DNA from: Culturomica massiliensis
Lineage (GTDB): Bacteria; Bacteroidota; Bacteroidia; Bacteroidales; Marinifilaceae
Length of the DNA stretch: 64,000 nt
Direction of reading: 5' to 3'
NCBI RefSeq assembly: GCF_900091655.1
Contig: NZ_LT594621.1
Coordinates: 3,306,532-3,370,531 of the forward strand
Below the pieces are notes generated by a model. That model did no database searches and had not been told where the DNA came from. It was given only the letters and a program-made list of their open reading frames with translations. The translations under genes were made by a program, and so were the position numbers. Of this stretch, positions 35,570 through 43,729 are shown piece by piece (within the stretch, counting starts at the first letter, position 1; the number at the start of each line of letters is the position of its first letter).

Positions 35570-35703
35570 ACGTATAAATTTTAAGTGTAAAGAGGATTTT
35601 TTATGCCTGTAGATTTTACCGATTTCATAGATTGAATGATTTTTGATTTTAAAGAGAAGCAGGACAATAGAATCACAAAGTAAAAAAGGCAAATCATAAA
35701 TAA
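35570..35703 (+). repeat. possible dispersed intergenic repeat, copy 4 (weak)
   Basis: Contains TGATTTTTGATTTTAAAG, CAATAGAATCACAAAG and AAATCATAAAT, which echo the repeat family in order, but the GATTTACGAT core is not conserved. It precedes the TRIC-family gene directly. Confidence 0.35.
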
Positions 35704-35704
35704 T

Positions 35705-36313
35705 ATGTTGGATTTTATAACAATTATCGATTATATCGGGACATTCGCTTTTGCGATCAGTGGTATTCGTCTGGCATCGGCCAAGCAGTTCGATTGGTTC
35801 GGTGCCTACGTTGTCGGTTTGGCTACAGCTATCGGCGGCGGAACGATTCGTGATATATTGCTCGGCGTGACTCCTTTTTGGATGACCCAGCCGGCTTATC
35901 TGATCGTTACCGGAGTAGCCGTATTGTTTGTGATCGCATTTGGAAAATACGTTATTCGTTTGAATAATACGTTTTTTATTTTCGATGCTATCGGCTTAGG
36001 GCTGTTTGCTGTCGTCGGAATAGAGAAGAGTCTGGCTTGCGGGTTTGATTTTTGGGTAGCCATCATTATGGGAACAATGACGGGTGCTGCCGGAGGAGTG
36101 ATTCGGGATGTCTTTATCAATGAAGTACCTTTGATCTTTCGTAAAGAAATATATGCTATTGCCTGTATTTTCGGCGGTTTCGTCTATTATGTATGCATGC
36201 ATATCGGTTTCCCGCCGGCATTTACCCAATTGGTTGCTGCGATAGGTGTGATTATGGCGCGTGTATTGGCTGTAAAGTATCACATCAGTTTACCGGTATT
36301 GAAGGGACTGTAA
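35705..36313 (+). CDS. TRIC-family (UPF0126/YadS) membrane channel protein
   Basis: 202 residues with seven predicted membrane segments built as two repeats. Each repeat carries the family signature with Gly-Gly: AIGGGTIRDILLGVTPFW near residue 45 and AAGGVIRDVFINEVPLIF near residue 130. Trimeric intracellular cation channel family; bacterial members are thought to pass K+ or other monovalent cations. It is on the opposite strand from the flanking gmk and nadD genes and is bordered by repeat copies on both sides. Confidence 0.9.
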   Translation: MLDFITIIDYIGTFAFAISGIRLASAKQFDWFGAYVVGLATAIGGGTIRDILLGVTPFWMTQPAYLIVTGVAVLFVIAFGKYVIRLNNTFFIFDAIGLGLFAVVGIEKSLACGFDFWVAIIMGTMTGAAGGVIRDVFINEVPLIFRKEIYAIACIFGGFVYYVCMHIGFPPAFTQLVAAIGVIMARVLAVKYHISLPVLKGL

Positions 36314-36478
36314 ATAGATTTTGGATTTACGATTTTAGATTTACGATTCTGGTTTAACTCGATTCGTTATTTACAGTCCGCCGATTTGTGTGATTGGTCA
36401 AAAATCGTAAATTAAAAATCCTTTTCAGTCCGGCTTGTGTAGCCCGTCTGAAATTTAAAATCTACAATCTGCATTTAA
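36314..36478 (-). repeat. dispersed intergenic repeat, copy 5 (reverse orientation)
   Basis: Reverse orientation to copies 1-3: GGATTTACGATT at 36323, GATTTACGATTCTGGTTTAA at 36338, and AAAATCGTAAATTAAAAATC at 36401. The reverse complement of 36338-36366 reads CGAATCGAGTTAAACCAGAA then TCGTAAATC, matching the right end of copies 1 and 2. It lies between the convergent TRIC gene and gmk. Confidence 0.7.
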
Positions 36479-36493
36479 AACGCCGGATTTGTT

Positions 36494-37060
36494 TCAGGCG
36501 TTTGTCAGGAAATCTCTGACTTTTTTTTCTGCTTCGGCTTGTGCTTCCGCTAAATTGTCATTAACGATGATCGTATCAAACCGATCGGCAAAGCTCATTT
36601 CGTATTCGGCTTTGTTTACCCGTTCTTCAATTTTTTCAGGACTGTCGGTATTCCGTCCGATTAACCGTTGGCGCAGGCATTCGATTGAAGGAGCCTGTAT
36701 AAAAATGGAGAGCGCATTTTTTCCGAATTTTTGTTTGATATTGATACCTCCTTTGACATCGACATCAAAGAGAACTGTGTGCCCTTTTGCCCAGATACGC
36801 TCGACTTCCTGTTGAAGGGTACCGTAGAAACAGCCGGGATAAACTTCTTCCCATTCGAGGAATTCATGGGCAGCAATTCGTTTTTTAAAATCGTCCTGGG
36901 TGAAGAAATAATATTCTTTTCCATGTTGTTCCTTGCCTCTCGGTTGACGGCTGGTTGCCGATATTGAAAATTCCAGCTCCGGGTTTTTATCCAATAAATA
37001 CTTGACGATGGTGCTTTTCCCGGCTCCGCTCGGTGCTGAAAATATGATTACTTTTCCCAT
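36494..37060 (-). CDS. gmk: guanylate kinase
   Basis: 188 residues. Phosphorylates GMP to GDP. The P-loop SAPSGAGKSTIVKYL is at the N-terminus, then the GMP-binding SISATSRQPRGKEQHGKEYYF and the LID region. Its upstream neighbour on the same strand is yicC, a common gmk partner, with repeat copy 6 between them. Confidence 0.96.
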   Translation of the reverse strand: MGKVIIFSAPSGAGKSTIVKYLLDKNPELEFSISATSRQPRGKEQHGKEYYFFTQDDFKKRIAAHEFLEWEEVYPGCFYGTLQQEVERIWAKGHTVLFDVDVKGGINIKQKFGKNALSIFIQAPSIECLRQRLIGRNTDSPEKIEERVNKAEYEMSFADRFDTIIVNDNLAEAQAEAEKKVRDFLTNA

Positions 37061-37074
37061 AGATAGACCCCCAT

Positions 37075-37272
37075 TTATTTTGACTTACGATTTTTTGACT
37101 TACGATTTCTGATTTTTGATTTACGATTCTGTTCGAACTTGATTCATTTTTATTTTTTGCTCAACGTCTTTTTCTGATTCCATGACTCAGCGACTTTATA
37201 TATCTATTAAAAATTGTAAATCAAAAATCTTTAACAGGCCGCTCTGTATGTCTGATCGTAAATCTGAAATTA
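37075..37272 (-). repeat. dispersed intergenic repeat, copy 6 (reverse orientation)
   Basis: Several GACTTACGATT/GATTTACGATT words at 37082-37128, and ATTGTAAATCAAAAATC plus GATCGTAAATC at 37211-37265. Its reverse complement aligns over about 80 bases with 30921-30998 of copy 2. It separates yicC from gmk on the minus strand. Confidence 0.75.
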
Positions 37273-37284
37273 ATAACCGTGTTT

Positions 37285-38163
37285 TTATAAAATATTCAAG
37301 CTTTGTTCTTTGATTTTTTCAAGTTCGTCTTTCATACGTACAACCAATTTCTGTATGTCGTGATCGTTGGCTTTTGAACCCATCGTATTGATTTCTCTTC
37401 CGATTTCCTGGGAAATAAATCCGAGCTTACGTCCGGGAGCTTCCTCTTTTTCTGCCGTTTCGATAAAATATTTGCAATGGTTATTCAAACGTACTTTTTC
37501 TTCGGTAATGTCCAGTTTCTCGAGGTAATAAATGATTTCCTGTTCCATGCGGTTTTGATCGACATTACGGATTTCCTCCCATTCTTTCATTTTTTCCATA
37601 AGCCGTTGACGTACGCTCTCTATCCGGCGCCCTTCGTATTGAGGCACTTCGGCAGCAAAACTTTTGATCAGATCGATACGATGCAGAATATCCCGGATCA
37701 GTACTTCGCCTTCCTGAATCCGGAAAGTATCGAGAGCTTTCAATGCTTTTTCGATACCGCTTTTTAAAGCCAGCCATTCCTCCTCGTTCAACTCTTCAGT
37801 TTGTTGCTTTAAGGTATCCGGAAAGCGCATAATGGTTTGGAGTAATTCGTTGTTATCGGTATCTATGCCTAATGTACCAGCGATTTCTGTCATTTGCCGG
37901 AAATATTGTTCTATTACCGGGCGATTGAGGGCAACCGTTTTGTCGGTTTCCGAATTATCGAAATAAATGCTCACATCGACTTTGCCCCGTTCGAGGTAAG
38001 TTTTCGCAAGATTACGGATGTCCATTTCTTTTTCTCTATAAAGATTCGGCATCCGGAGGTTGATATCCAATTGTTTGGAATTCAGGCTTTTTACTTCGAT
38101 AACGACTTTCTTCTGATTGTATTCAACCGTCGCTTTACCGAAACCGGTCATGGATTTTATCAT
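37285..38163 (-). CDS. YicC family protein (endoribonuclease-like)
   Basis: 292 residues. The N-terminal MIKSMTGFGKA and VEVKSLNSKQLDINLR (YicC_N), and the C-terminal DUF1732 block (RNDVDQNRMEQEIIYYLEKLDI-like, then GRKLGFISQEIGREINTMGSKAND) are both clear. E. coli YicC is an endoribonuclease affecting small-RNA stability. Upstream of gmk on the same strand. Confidence 0.93.
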   Translation of the reverse strand: MIKSMTGFGKATVEYNQKKVVIEVKSLNSKQLDINLRMPNLYREKEMDIRNLAKTYLERGKVDVSIYFDNSETDKTVALNRPVIEQYFRQMTEIAGTLGIDTDNNELLQTIMRFPDTLKQQTEELNEEEWLALKSGIEKALKALDTFRIQEGEVLIRDILHRIDLIKSFAAEVPQYEGRRIESVRQRLMEKMKEWEEIRNVDQNRMEQEIIYYLEKLDITEEKVRLNNHCKYFIETAEKEEAPGRKLGFISQEIGREINTMGSKANDHDIQKLVVRMKDELEKIKEQSLNIL

Positions 38164-38573
38164 AATGTATTGATTTCTATGTACTTTATTAAATTAGTTT
38201 TCCGTTTAAAGACTTTTATAATTTTTGATTAAAAAGATTATAAAATTTCCGAATCAGTCAATAGACTTGTTTCGAAACACAAAAATAACTTTTTTGCCGG
38301 ATAAACTGCCGGAGATTGGAAATTATGTTATTGACGGGTGCGGGGGAACTGCTTTCGGTTGAATTTATGATTTTCTATATCGGATAACGGTTAGGGAAGT
38401 TGATTTTAGGGGTATATTTCTGTAAAATAAAAATCATTATCTTTACGGTCTGAAAATTCTTTTGTCGTTTAGGGAGAAAGGATTACGGTTAAAAAGAGCC
38501 GGATAAGTATGGAAAATGGCTGTCCGGGATATTCACATGAACAAAGGAGTCGCTTAAAATTTAAATAGAATAT
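38164..38573. other. divergent intergenic region yicC / lepA
   Basis: 410 bases with no gene and no copy of the dispersed repeat. It should hold the promoters of both genes. A TATCTTTA (one mismatch to TAnnTTTG) at 38438-38445 is the best plus-strand candidate for lepA, without a clear -33 partner. Confidence 0.35.
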
Positions 38574-40361
38574 ATGGAAAATATCCGCAATTTTTGCATT
38601 ATAGCACATATCGATCATGGGAAGAGTACACTGGCAGATCGTTTGCTGGAGTATACGGGAACTGTGACGGGAAAAGATTTGCAGGCGCAGGTGCTGGACG
38701 ATATGGATCTGGAAAGAGAGAGAGGGATTACGATTAAAAGTCATGCCATACAGATGGATTATCTGTATAAGGGGCAAAAATATGTATTGAACCTGATTGA
38801 TACTCCGGGACATGTGGATTTCTCGTATGAGGTTTCCCGTTCTATCGCTGCTTGTGAAGGGGCCTTGTTGATTGTCGATGCTACTCAGGGAATTCAGGCC
38901 CAGACCATATCCAATCTCTATCTGGCGGTAGAGAATAACCTGGAGATTATTCCGATATTGAATAAAATGGATATGCCGAATGCCATGCCCGAGGAGGTGA
39001 AGGATCAGATTGTGGAACTGATCGGATGCAAGCGGGAAGATATTATTGAAGCCAGCGGAAAGACCGGATTGGGGGTAGAAGAGATTTTGCACGCAATTGT
39101 GGAGCGTGTCCCGCATCCGGAGGGCTTTCCGAGCCAGCCTTTACAAGCTCTGATCTTTGATTCGGAGTTCAATTCTTTTCGGGGGATCATTACCTATTGC
39201 CGTATTGTCAACGGGAGTTTGAAAACCGGGGATAAGGTAAAGTTCGTCAATACCGGAAAAGAATATATAGCGGATGAAATCGGGGTGCTTCGTCTGAAGC
39301 CGGAGCCCCGCAAGGAGTTAAAAACCGGAGATGTGGGTTATATCATTTCCGGTATCAAGACTTCTTCGGAAGTGAAAGTCGGGGATACGATTACGCATGT
39401 GAATGAACCGTGTGATGTGGCGATTGACGGTTTTGAGGAAGTAAAGCCGATGGTCTTCGCGGGTATTTATCCGATAGATGCCGAAGATTATGAAGATTTA
39501 CGGGCTTCGATCGAGAAATTGCAGTTGAATGACGCTTCATTGACTTTCGAGCCTGAATCGTCGGCAGCTCTTGGTTTCGGTTTCCGTTGCGGATTTTTGG
39601 GTATGCTTCATATGGAAATTGTACAGGAGCGTCTTGACCGGGAATTCGATATGAATGTCATTACGACGGTTCCCAACGTAATGTATATTGCTCATACGAC
39701 TAAAGGAGAAGTATATGAGATGCACAATCCGTCGGATATGCCGGTAGCCAATGCCCTGGATTTTATTGAGGAGCCGTTTATCCGGGCCCAGATCATTACG
39801 CCTACGGAGTATATCGGCCCGATTATGACCCTTTGTCTTGGAAAACGGGGTATTTTGCTCAATCAGCAATATCATACCGGAAACCGGATCGAGATTACAT
39901 ATGAAATGCCGTTGGGAGAGATCGTATTCGATTTTTACGATAAGTTGAAAAGTATAACGAAAGGATATGCTTCTTTCGATTATTATCAGATCGGCTACCG
40001 GAAGGCAAATCTGGTCAAACTGGATATTTTGCTGAATGGGGAATCGGTCGATGCCCTTTCGGCTTTGATCCATTTCGACAATGCTTATGATTTCGGCCGG
40101 CGGATTTGTGAAAAACTGAAAGAATTGATTCCCCGCCAGCAGTTCGATATTGCGGTACAGGCGGCTATCGGTGCAAAAGTCATTGCCCGTGAAACGATAA
40201 AGGCTGTCCGGAAGGATGTGACGGCCAAATGTTACGGAGGTGATATTTCCCGTAAGCGTAAATTACTTGAAAAACAGAAGAAAGGAAAGAAACGGATGAA
40301 ACAGATCGGTAATGTCGAGGTTCCCCAAAAAGCTTTCCTGGCTGTGTTGAAACTCGATTAA
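38574..40361 (+). CDS. lepA: elongation factor 4 (ribosome back-translocase)
   Basis: 595 residues. Translational GTPase with G1 AHIDHGKSTL, G2 ERGITIK, G3 DTPGHVDF and G4 NKMD, EF-G-like domains II, III and V, and the LepA-specific C-terminal domain ending RKRKLLEKQKKGKKRMKQIG. It back-translocates stalled ribosomes under stress. Confidence 0.97.
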   Translation: MENIRNFCIIAHIDHGKSTLADRLLEYTGTVTGKDLQAQVLDDMDLERERGITIKSHAIQMDYLYKGQKYVLNLIDTPGHVDFSYEVSRSIAACEGALLIVDATQGIQAQTISNLYLAVENNLEIIPILNKMDMPNAMPEEVKDQIVELIGCKREDIIEASGKTGLGVEEILHAIVERVPHPEGFPSQPLQALIFDSEFNSFRGIITYCRIVNGSLKTGDKVKFVNTGKEYIADEIGVLRLKPEPRKELKTGDVGYIISGIKTSSEVKVGDTITHVNEPCDVAIDGFEEVKPMVFAGIYPIDAEDYEDLRASIEKLQLNDASLTFEPESSAALGFGFRCGFLGMLHMEIVQERLDREFDMNVITTVPNVMYIAHTTKGEVYEMHNPSDMPVANALDFIEEPFIRAQIITPTEYIGPIMTLCLGKRGILLNQQYHTGNRIEITYEMPLGEIVFDFYDKLKSITKGYASFDYYQIGYRKANLVKLDILLNGESVDALSALIHFDNAYDFGRRICEKLKELIPRQQFDIAVQAAIGAKVIARETIKAVRKDVTAKCYGGDISRKRKLLEKQKKGKKRMKQIGNVEVPQKAFLAVLKLD

Positions 40362-40444
40362 TGATAATTTCTGACAAGCCGTGTATGAAAAAACGATAAG
40401 AAAGTTGATGACCGGGAGGGCAGGTGATTATGTTTTAAAGTTCC

Positions 40445-40631
40445 TTTTCATATACGGAATGTACAGATGATACTTTGGAAATGCTGAAGGCTTCTTTTTT
40501 GATTCAGCAAGTCCGGGATAAAGAGTTGGTTTGAGGGCATACAGCAGATCGAAGCAAACGGAGGAGACCATTGTACGGTATTACAATTTCTCAACCGGAC
40601 GATCGAAATGCCCGGTGAGAAGTATAGATAA
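40445..40631 (+). pseudogene. possible small decayed gene
   Basis: Two coding-like pieces in different frames: first ECTDDTLEMLKASFLIQQVR then DKELV and a stop at about 40530, then in the +1 frame FEGIQQIEANGGDHCTVLQF and LNRTIEMPGEKYR ending at 40631. Codon use in both pieces is like that of the neighbours. Joining them needs one frameshift near 40527. The family is not recognised. It lies in the 299-base gap between lepA and the double-ABM gene. Confidence 0.35.
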
Positions 40632-40660
40632 TACCCATTCGCTATAAATTTAATCTTTTT

Positions 40661-41293
40661 ATGATGGAATATTTCAATAAAGAAACTGCGGAACAATTGA
40701 CTCTGGTGGCTGTTTTTAAAGCCAAACCGGGTAAAAGGGATGTCCTGAGACAAGCTTTGATATCTTTGATCGATAAGACCCGGGCTGAAGAAGGATCGGT
40801 GAGTTATCATCTTTATGAAGACCGTGAAGATGCGGATCGTTTTATTTTCCATGAAATTTGGGCCAATGAGACTCTGTGGAAGAAGCATATGCAGAGTGAA
40901 CATATCGTTCATTTACTGGCTGCTGCCGATGAACTGTTCGCCGAAGAACCGGTTATTCAGCGTTGGCAGCGTTCTGTGGCTCCGAATCCGGTTATCGAGC
41001 CCGATTCGTTGGTTTTGTTTGCCTATAACCGCTCGTTACCGGGAGTAGAAAAAAAGTGGCAAAAGATACTGGAAGACTTGATTGCTCCGACTCTGGCGGA
41101 GAAAGGGGCTTTACATTATGAATTGCATATCAGCAAGGAAGACCCGTTGGATTTTATGTTTCACGAAACCTGGAAAACAGTCGGGACCTGGAACGACCAC
41201 ATGGTTGCTCCTCATTTGACCGCTTTACTGGAGATTATCAATGATTATACGGTGAACGGTATTACGGTTATCAAAACCAGACCGATAGCCTGA
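40661..41293 (+). CDS. tandem ABM-domain protein (putative quinol monooxygenase type)
   Basis: 210 residues holding two antibiotic-biosynthesis-monooxygenase (ABM) ferredoxin-like domains in a row. The first, residues ~10-95, has LVAVFKAKPGKRDVLRQALI, SVSYHLYEDREDADRFIFHE and WKKHMQSEHI. The second, ~115-205, has LHYELHISKEDPLDFMFHE and WNDHMVAPHLTAL. Single-domain relatives dimerise to form the active site, so this gene encodes a covalent pseudo-dimer. Substrate unknown. A C26 hydrolase gene follows after 27 bases. Confidence 0.85.
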   Translation: MMEYFNKETAEQLTLVAVFKAKPGKRDVLRQALISLIDKTRAEEGSVSYHLYEDREDADRFIFHEIWANETLWKKHMQSEHIVHLLAAADELFAEEPVIQRWQRSVAPNPVIEPDSLVLFAYNRSLPGVEKKWQKILEDLIAPTLAEKGALHYELHISKEDPLDFMFHETWKTVGTWNDHMVAPHLTALLEIINDYTVNGITVIKTRPIA

Positions 41294-41320
41294 TTTCAGA
41301 GGTTTTTATTTATATATTGT

Positions 41321-42040
41321 ATGCAACCTTTGATAGGTATCAGTACGAATTTCCGGACGGTGGATGGAGGTAAATTCATCGGCATGGAACAGGTATATGT
41401 CAATAAGGACTATATCGAAGCGGTTGAAAAGTCCGGAGGAATTCCTCTGCTTTTACCCCCGGTATCCGGTTTGGAGGCTATACAGGAATATGTCCGCTTG
41501 TGTCATGGGTTTATTCTTTCGGGTGGCGGGGATATTAATCCGCTTCTGTACGGATGTACGCCGCATCCTAAACTGGAAGCTGTCAATACCGGGCTTGATC
41601 AGCTGCAATTGTTACTTGTGTCGGAGATATTGAAGACGGATAAGCCTTTATTAGCGATTTGCCGCGGGGCTCAATTGTTGAATGTCGCTTTGGGAGGTAC
41701 TTTGTACCAGGACATGAGCGAGGTGCCGTTTCCGGTCATGTTGCATAGTCAGATTGCTCCCCGGGGCGATCGGTTTCATGCTGTTGCCCTGACGGAAGAT
41801 TCTATCCCCGGTAGTTTGTTCGGACATCAGTTGTGGGTGAACAGTTTTCATCATCAATCTATTAAAGAGTTGGGAAAAGGATTGCGGGTAGTTGCCGTTG
41901 CTTCTGACGGTATCGTCGAGGCTGTGCAATCGGATGAAAAATCTTTCGTATTGGGCATACAATGGCATCCGGAAATGATGTTGGTTGCTTCTGGTGAAAT
42001 GTTACCTTTATTTTGTAAGTTTATAGATTCCTGTAAATGA
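41321..42040 (+). CDS. class I glutamine amidotransferase-like hydrolase (peptidase C26, PuuD-like)
   Basis: 239 residues. Alpha/beta amidohydrolase with the nucleophile Cys in LAICRGAQLLNVALGG and the catalytic His-x-Glu in GIQWHPEMM; SGGGDINPLLYG marks the C26 group. Members cleave gamma-glutamyl amides such as gamma-glutamyl-GABA. It is co-directional with the double-ABM gene and ends before a strong terminator. Symbol withheld because the substrate is uncertain. Confidence 0.88.
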   Translation: MQPLIGISTNFRTVDGGKFIGMEQVYVNKDYIEAVEKSGGIPLLLPPVSGLEAIQEYVRLCHGFILSGGGDINPLLYGCTPHPKLEAVNTGLDQLQLLLVSEILKTDKPLLAICRGAQLLNVALGGTLYQDMSEVPFPVMLHSQIAPRGDRFHAVALTEDSIPGSLFGHQLWVNSFHHQSIKELGKGLRVVAVASDGIVEAVQSDEKSFVLGIQWHPEMMLVASGEMLPLFCKFIDSCK

Positions 42041-42076
42041 TATCTACTTCGGGCGGAGCCCGGGGCGTTGAATGAA

Positions 42077-42106
42077 AAAGGGGGCAGTTTCTATTATGCC
42101 CCCTTT
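42077..42106. terminator. bidirectional terminator C26 hydrolase / TrpB2
   Basis: 10-bp stem AAAGGGGGCA / TGCCCCCTTT between two convergent genes, with T-rich sequence on the plus side and A-rich on the minus side. Confidence 0.85.
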
Positions 42107-42127
42107 GCTTTTCTGATTTTTGTAATT

Positions 42128-43495
42128 TCAGATTAACTTTTCCAATTTGTCGATACTTTCATGAATGGTAGAGTCCGGTAGTTCGTAGTTGACGAGATTG
42201 CCGGCATTGTATTGGTCGTACGCTGCCATGTCGATCAGGCCGTGGCCGGAGAGATTGAAAAGTATCGTTTTCCTTACCCCTTCTTCTTTGGCTTTTAAAG
42301 CTTCACGGATAGTGGATGCAATGGCATGACAGGATTCCGGTGCGGGAATGATGCCTTCTGCCTGGGCAAAGAGTGTTCCTGCTTTGAAAGATTCCAATTG
42401 CGGAATGTCTACGGCTTCCATGTATCCGTCTTCTTTCAGTTGGCTGACGATGGTTCCGGCTCCGTGATACCGTAATCCGCCTGCATGAATGTTGGCAGGT
42501 GCAAAGTCATGGCCGAGGGTAAACATCGGCAACAGGGGGGTATAGCCGGCTTCATCCCCGAAATCGTATTGGAGTATACCCCGGGTGAGTTTGGGACAGG
42601 AAGCCGGTTCTGCTGCGATAAAGCGGGTTTGACGTCCTTCCAGAATGGTGTGCCGCATAAAGGGAAAAGAGATGCCGGAGAAATTAGAACCTCCGCCGAA
42701 GCATCCGATGACAATATCCGGGTATTCGCCGGCCATTTCCATCTGTTTTTCGGCTTCCAGTCCGATGACAGTCTGGTGGAGCGATACATGGTTGAGTACA
42801 CTTCCCAGGGTGTATTTACAGTTCGGGGTTTGTGTCGCCAGTTCGATGGCTTCCGAGATTGCTGTTCCCAGACTTCCCTGGTGATAAGGATGTTCGGTCA
42901 GTATCTGTCTTCCTGCTTTGGTGGACATGCTCGGGGAGGCAATTACCTGTGCGCCGAAAGTTTGCATGATGGAACGGCGGTAAGGTTTTTGCTCGTAGCT
43001 GATTTTTACCATGTATACAGCCAGTTCCAGGCCGAATGCTTTGGCTGCATAAGATAGGGCAGCCCCCCATTGACCGGCTCCGGTTTCTGTCGTAATATTC
43101 GTAATACCTTCTTGTTTACAGTAGTAGGCTTGTGCCAATGCCGAGTTCAGTTTGTGAGAGCCTACGGGACTAACGCTTTCGTTTTTGAAATAGATGTGAG
43201 CCGGAGTATCCAGTGCTTTTTCCAGGCCATAGGCGCGAACGAGGGGGGTACACCGATATTTTTTGTACTCTTCGCGAACAGCTTCCGGTATTTCGATAAA
43301 GGCATCGGTCTGGTTCATCTCCTGATCGGATACGGCTTTGGCGAAAATCGGGTAAAGATCTTCGGCTTTCATCGGTTGTTTGGTTCCGGGGTGTAAAATC
43401 GGGCGTGGTTTGTTTTTCATATCTGCCACGATATTATACCATGTTGTAGGAATTTCGCTTTCTGTTAAGATAAATCTTTTGTTTTTTGTGTCCAT
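42128..43495 (-). CDS. TrpB2-type tryptophan synthase beta-like enzyme
   Basis: 455 residues. PLP enzyme of the TrpB2 subgroup: the PLP lysine in SVSPVGSHKLNSALAQAYYC, the substrate-loop TETGAGQWGAALSYAAK, the phosphate-binding GCFGGGSNFSG, and the TrpB2-type N-terminal extension (about 60 residues before the core). It joins indole and serine to make tryptophan, or salvages indole. No trpA or other trp gene is adjacent. It is preceded on its strand by a Trp-codon leader peptide and an attenuator, so its expression should rise when charged tRNA-Trp falls. Confidence 0.93.
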   Translation of the reverse strand: MDTKNKRFILTESEIPTTWYNIVADMKNKPRPILHPGTKQPMKAEDLYPIFAKAVSDQEMNQTDAFIEIPEAVREEYKKYRCTPLVRAYGLEKALDTPAHIYFKNESVSPVGSHKLNSALAQAYYCKQEGITNITTETGAGQWGAALSYAAKAFGLELAVYMVKISYEQKPYRRSIMQTFGAQVIASPSMSTKAGRQILTEHPYHQGSLGTAISEAIELATQTPNCKYTLGSVLNHVSLHQTVIGLEAEKQMEMAGEYPDIVIGCFGGGSNFSGISFPFMRHTILEGRQTRFIAAEPASCPKLTRGILQYDFGDEAGYTPLLPMFTLGHDFAPANIHAGGLRYHGAGTIVSQLKEDGYMEAVDIPQLESFKAGTLFAQAEGIIPAPESCHAIASTIREALKAKEEGVRKTILFNLSGHGLIDMAAYDQYNAGNLVNYELPDSTIHESIDKLEKLI

Positions 43496-43543
43496 AATTC
43501 TGTGATTTTAATGTTTCTATTGTTTTTGTGTAAAAATTCGGAT

Positions 43544-43620
43544 AAATAAAAAACCGCAGGCGGATTACCTGCGGTCTTTAGACTATTTAATTAAATACAA
43601 TAGCTACGCCCATCCACCTG
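43544..43620 (-). promoter_or_regulatory. transcription attenuator of the TrpB2 gene
   Basis: The terminator form is ACCGCAGG (43568-43575) paired with CCTGCGGT (43553-43560) and followed by TTTTTTATTT. The competing antiterminator pairs CAGGTGGAT (43612-43620, inside the leader peptide) with ATCCGCCTG (43557-43565, loop and right arm of the terminator): 9 pairs with one G-U. The two forms share the terminator right arm, so they exclude each other. Stalling at the Trp codons would leave 43612-43620 free and favour read-through. Confidence 0.85.
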
Positions 43621-43669
43621 TTTTGACAAATGAATTACGCCACCACCATATATTTAACATCTGTTTCAT
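43604..43669 (-). CDS. tryptophan leader peptide
   Basis: 21 codons plus TAG. Codons 8-10 are three consecutive TGG (Trp) codons and codon 20 is a fourth; no other gene in the window has such a run so near a start. The peptide begins MKQMLNIWWWR and ends KTGGWA. It ends 29 bases before the terminator stem. Its promoter is the box pair at 43693-43722. Position, composition and overlap with the antiterminator strand are those of a classical amino-acid attenuator. Confidence 0.85.
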   Translation of the reverse strand: MKQMLNIWWWRNSFVKTGGWA

Positions 43670-43692
43670 GCTTTTTTTCTGAAATGTGGAAG

Positions 43693-43722
43693 CAAAGCAA
43701 GTGAAAAACTTTGAAAACTCAA
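43693..43722 (-). promoter_or_regulatory. promoter of the trp leader / TrpB2 transcript
   Basis: On the minus strand TTG (43720-43722) is followed after exactly 19 bases by TTGCTTTG (43693-43700), one mismatch from TAnnTTTG. This is the Bacteroidetes promoter spacing. It places the transcript start about 15-20 bases before the leader ATG at 43669. Confidence 0.6.
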
Positions 43723-43729
43723 AATAATT

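Noticed and set aside
30825..37272. Dispersed repeats as a CRISPR array
   Set aside because: Copies are kilobases apart, in both orientations, and vary in length; there is no regular spacing or cas gene.
38469..39116. Long open frame antisense to lepA
   Set aside because: It lies inside the strongly conserved GTPase gene and has no recognisable protein features; typical shadow frame.
42485..43057. Long frame opposite the TrpB2 gene
   Set aside because: Same reason: the minus strand encodes a clear PLP enzyme over the whole stretch.
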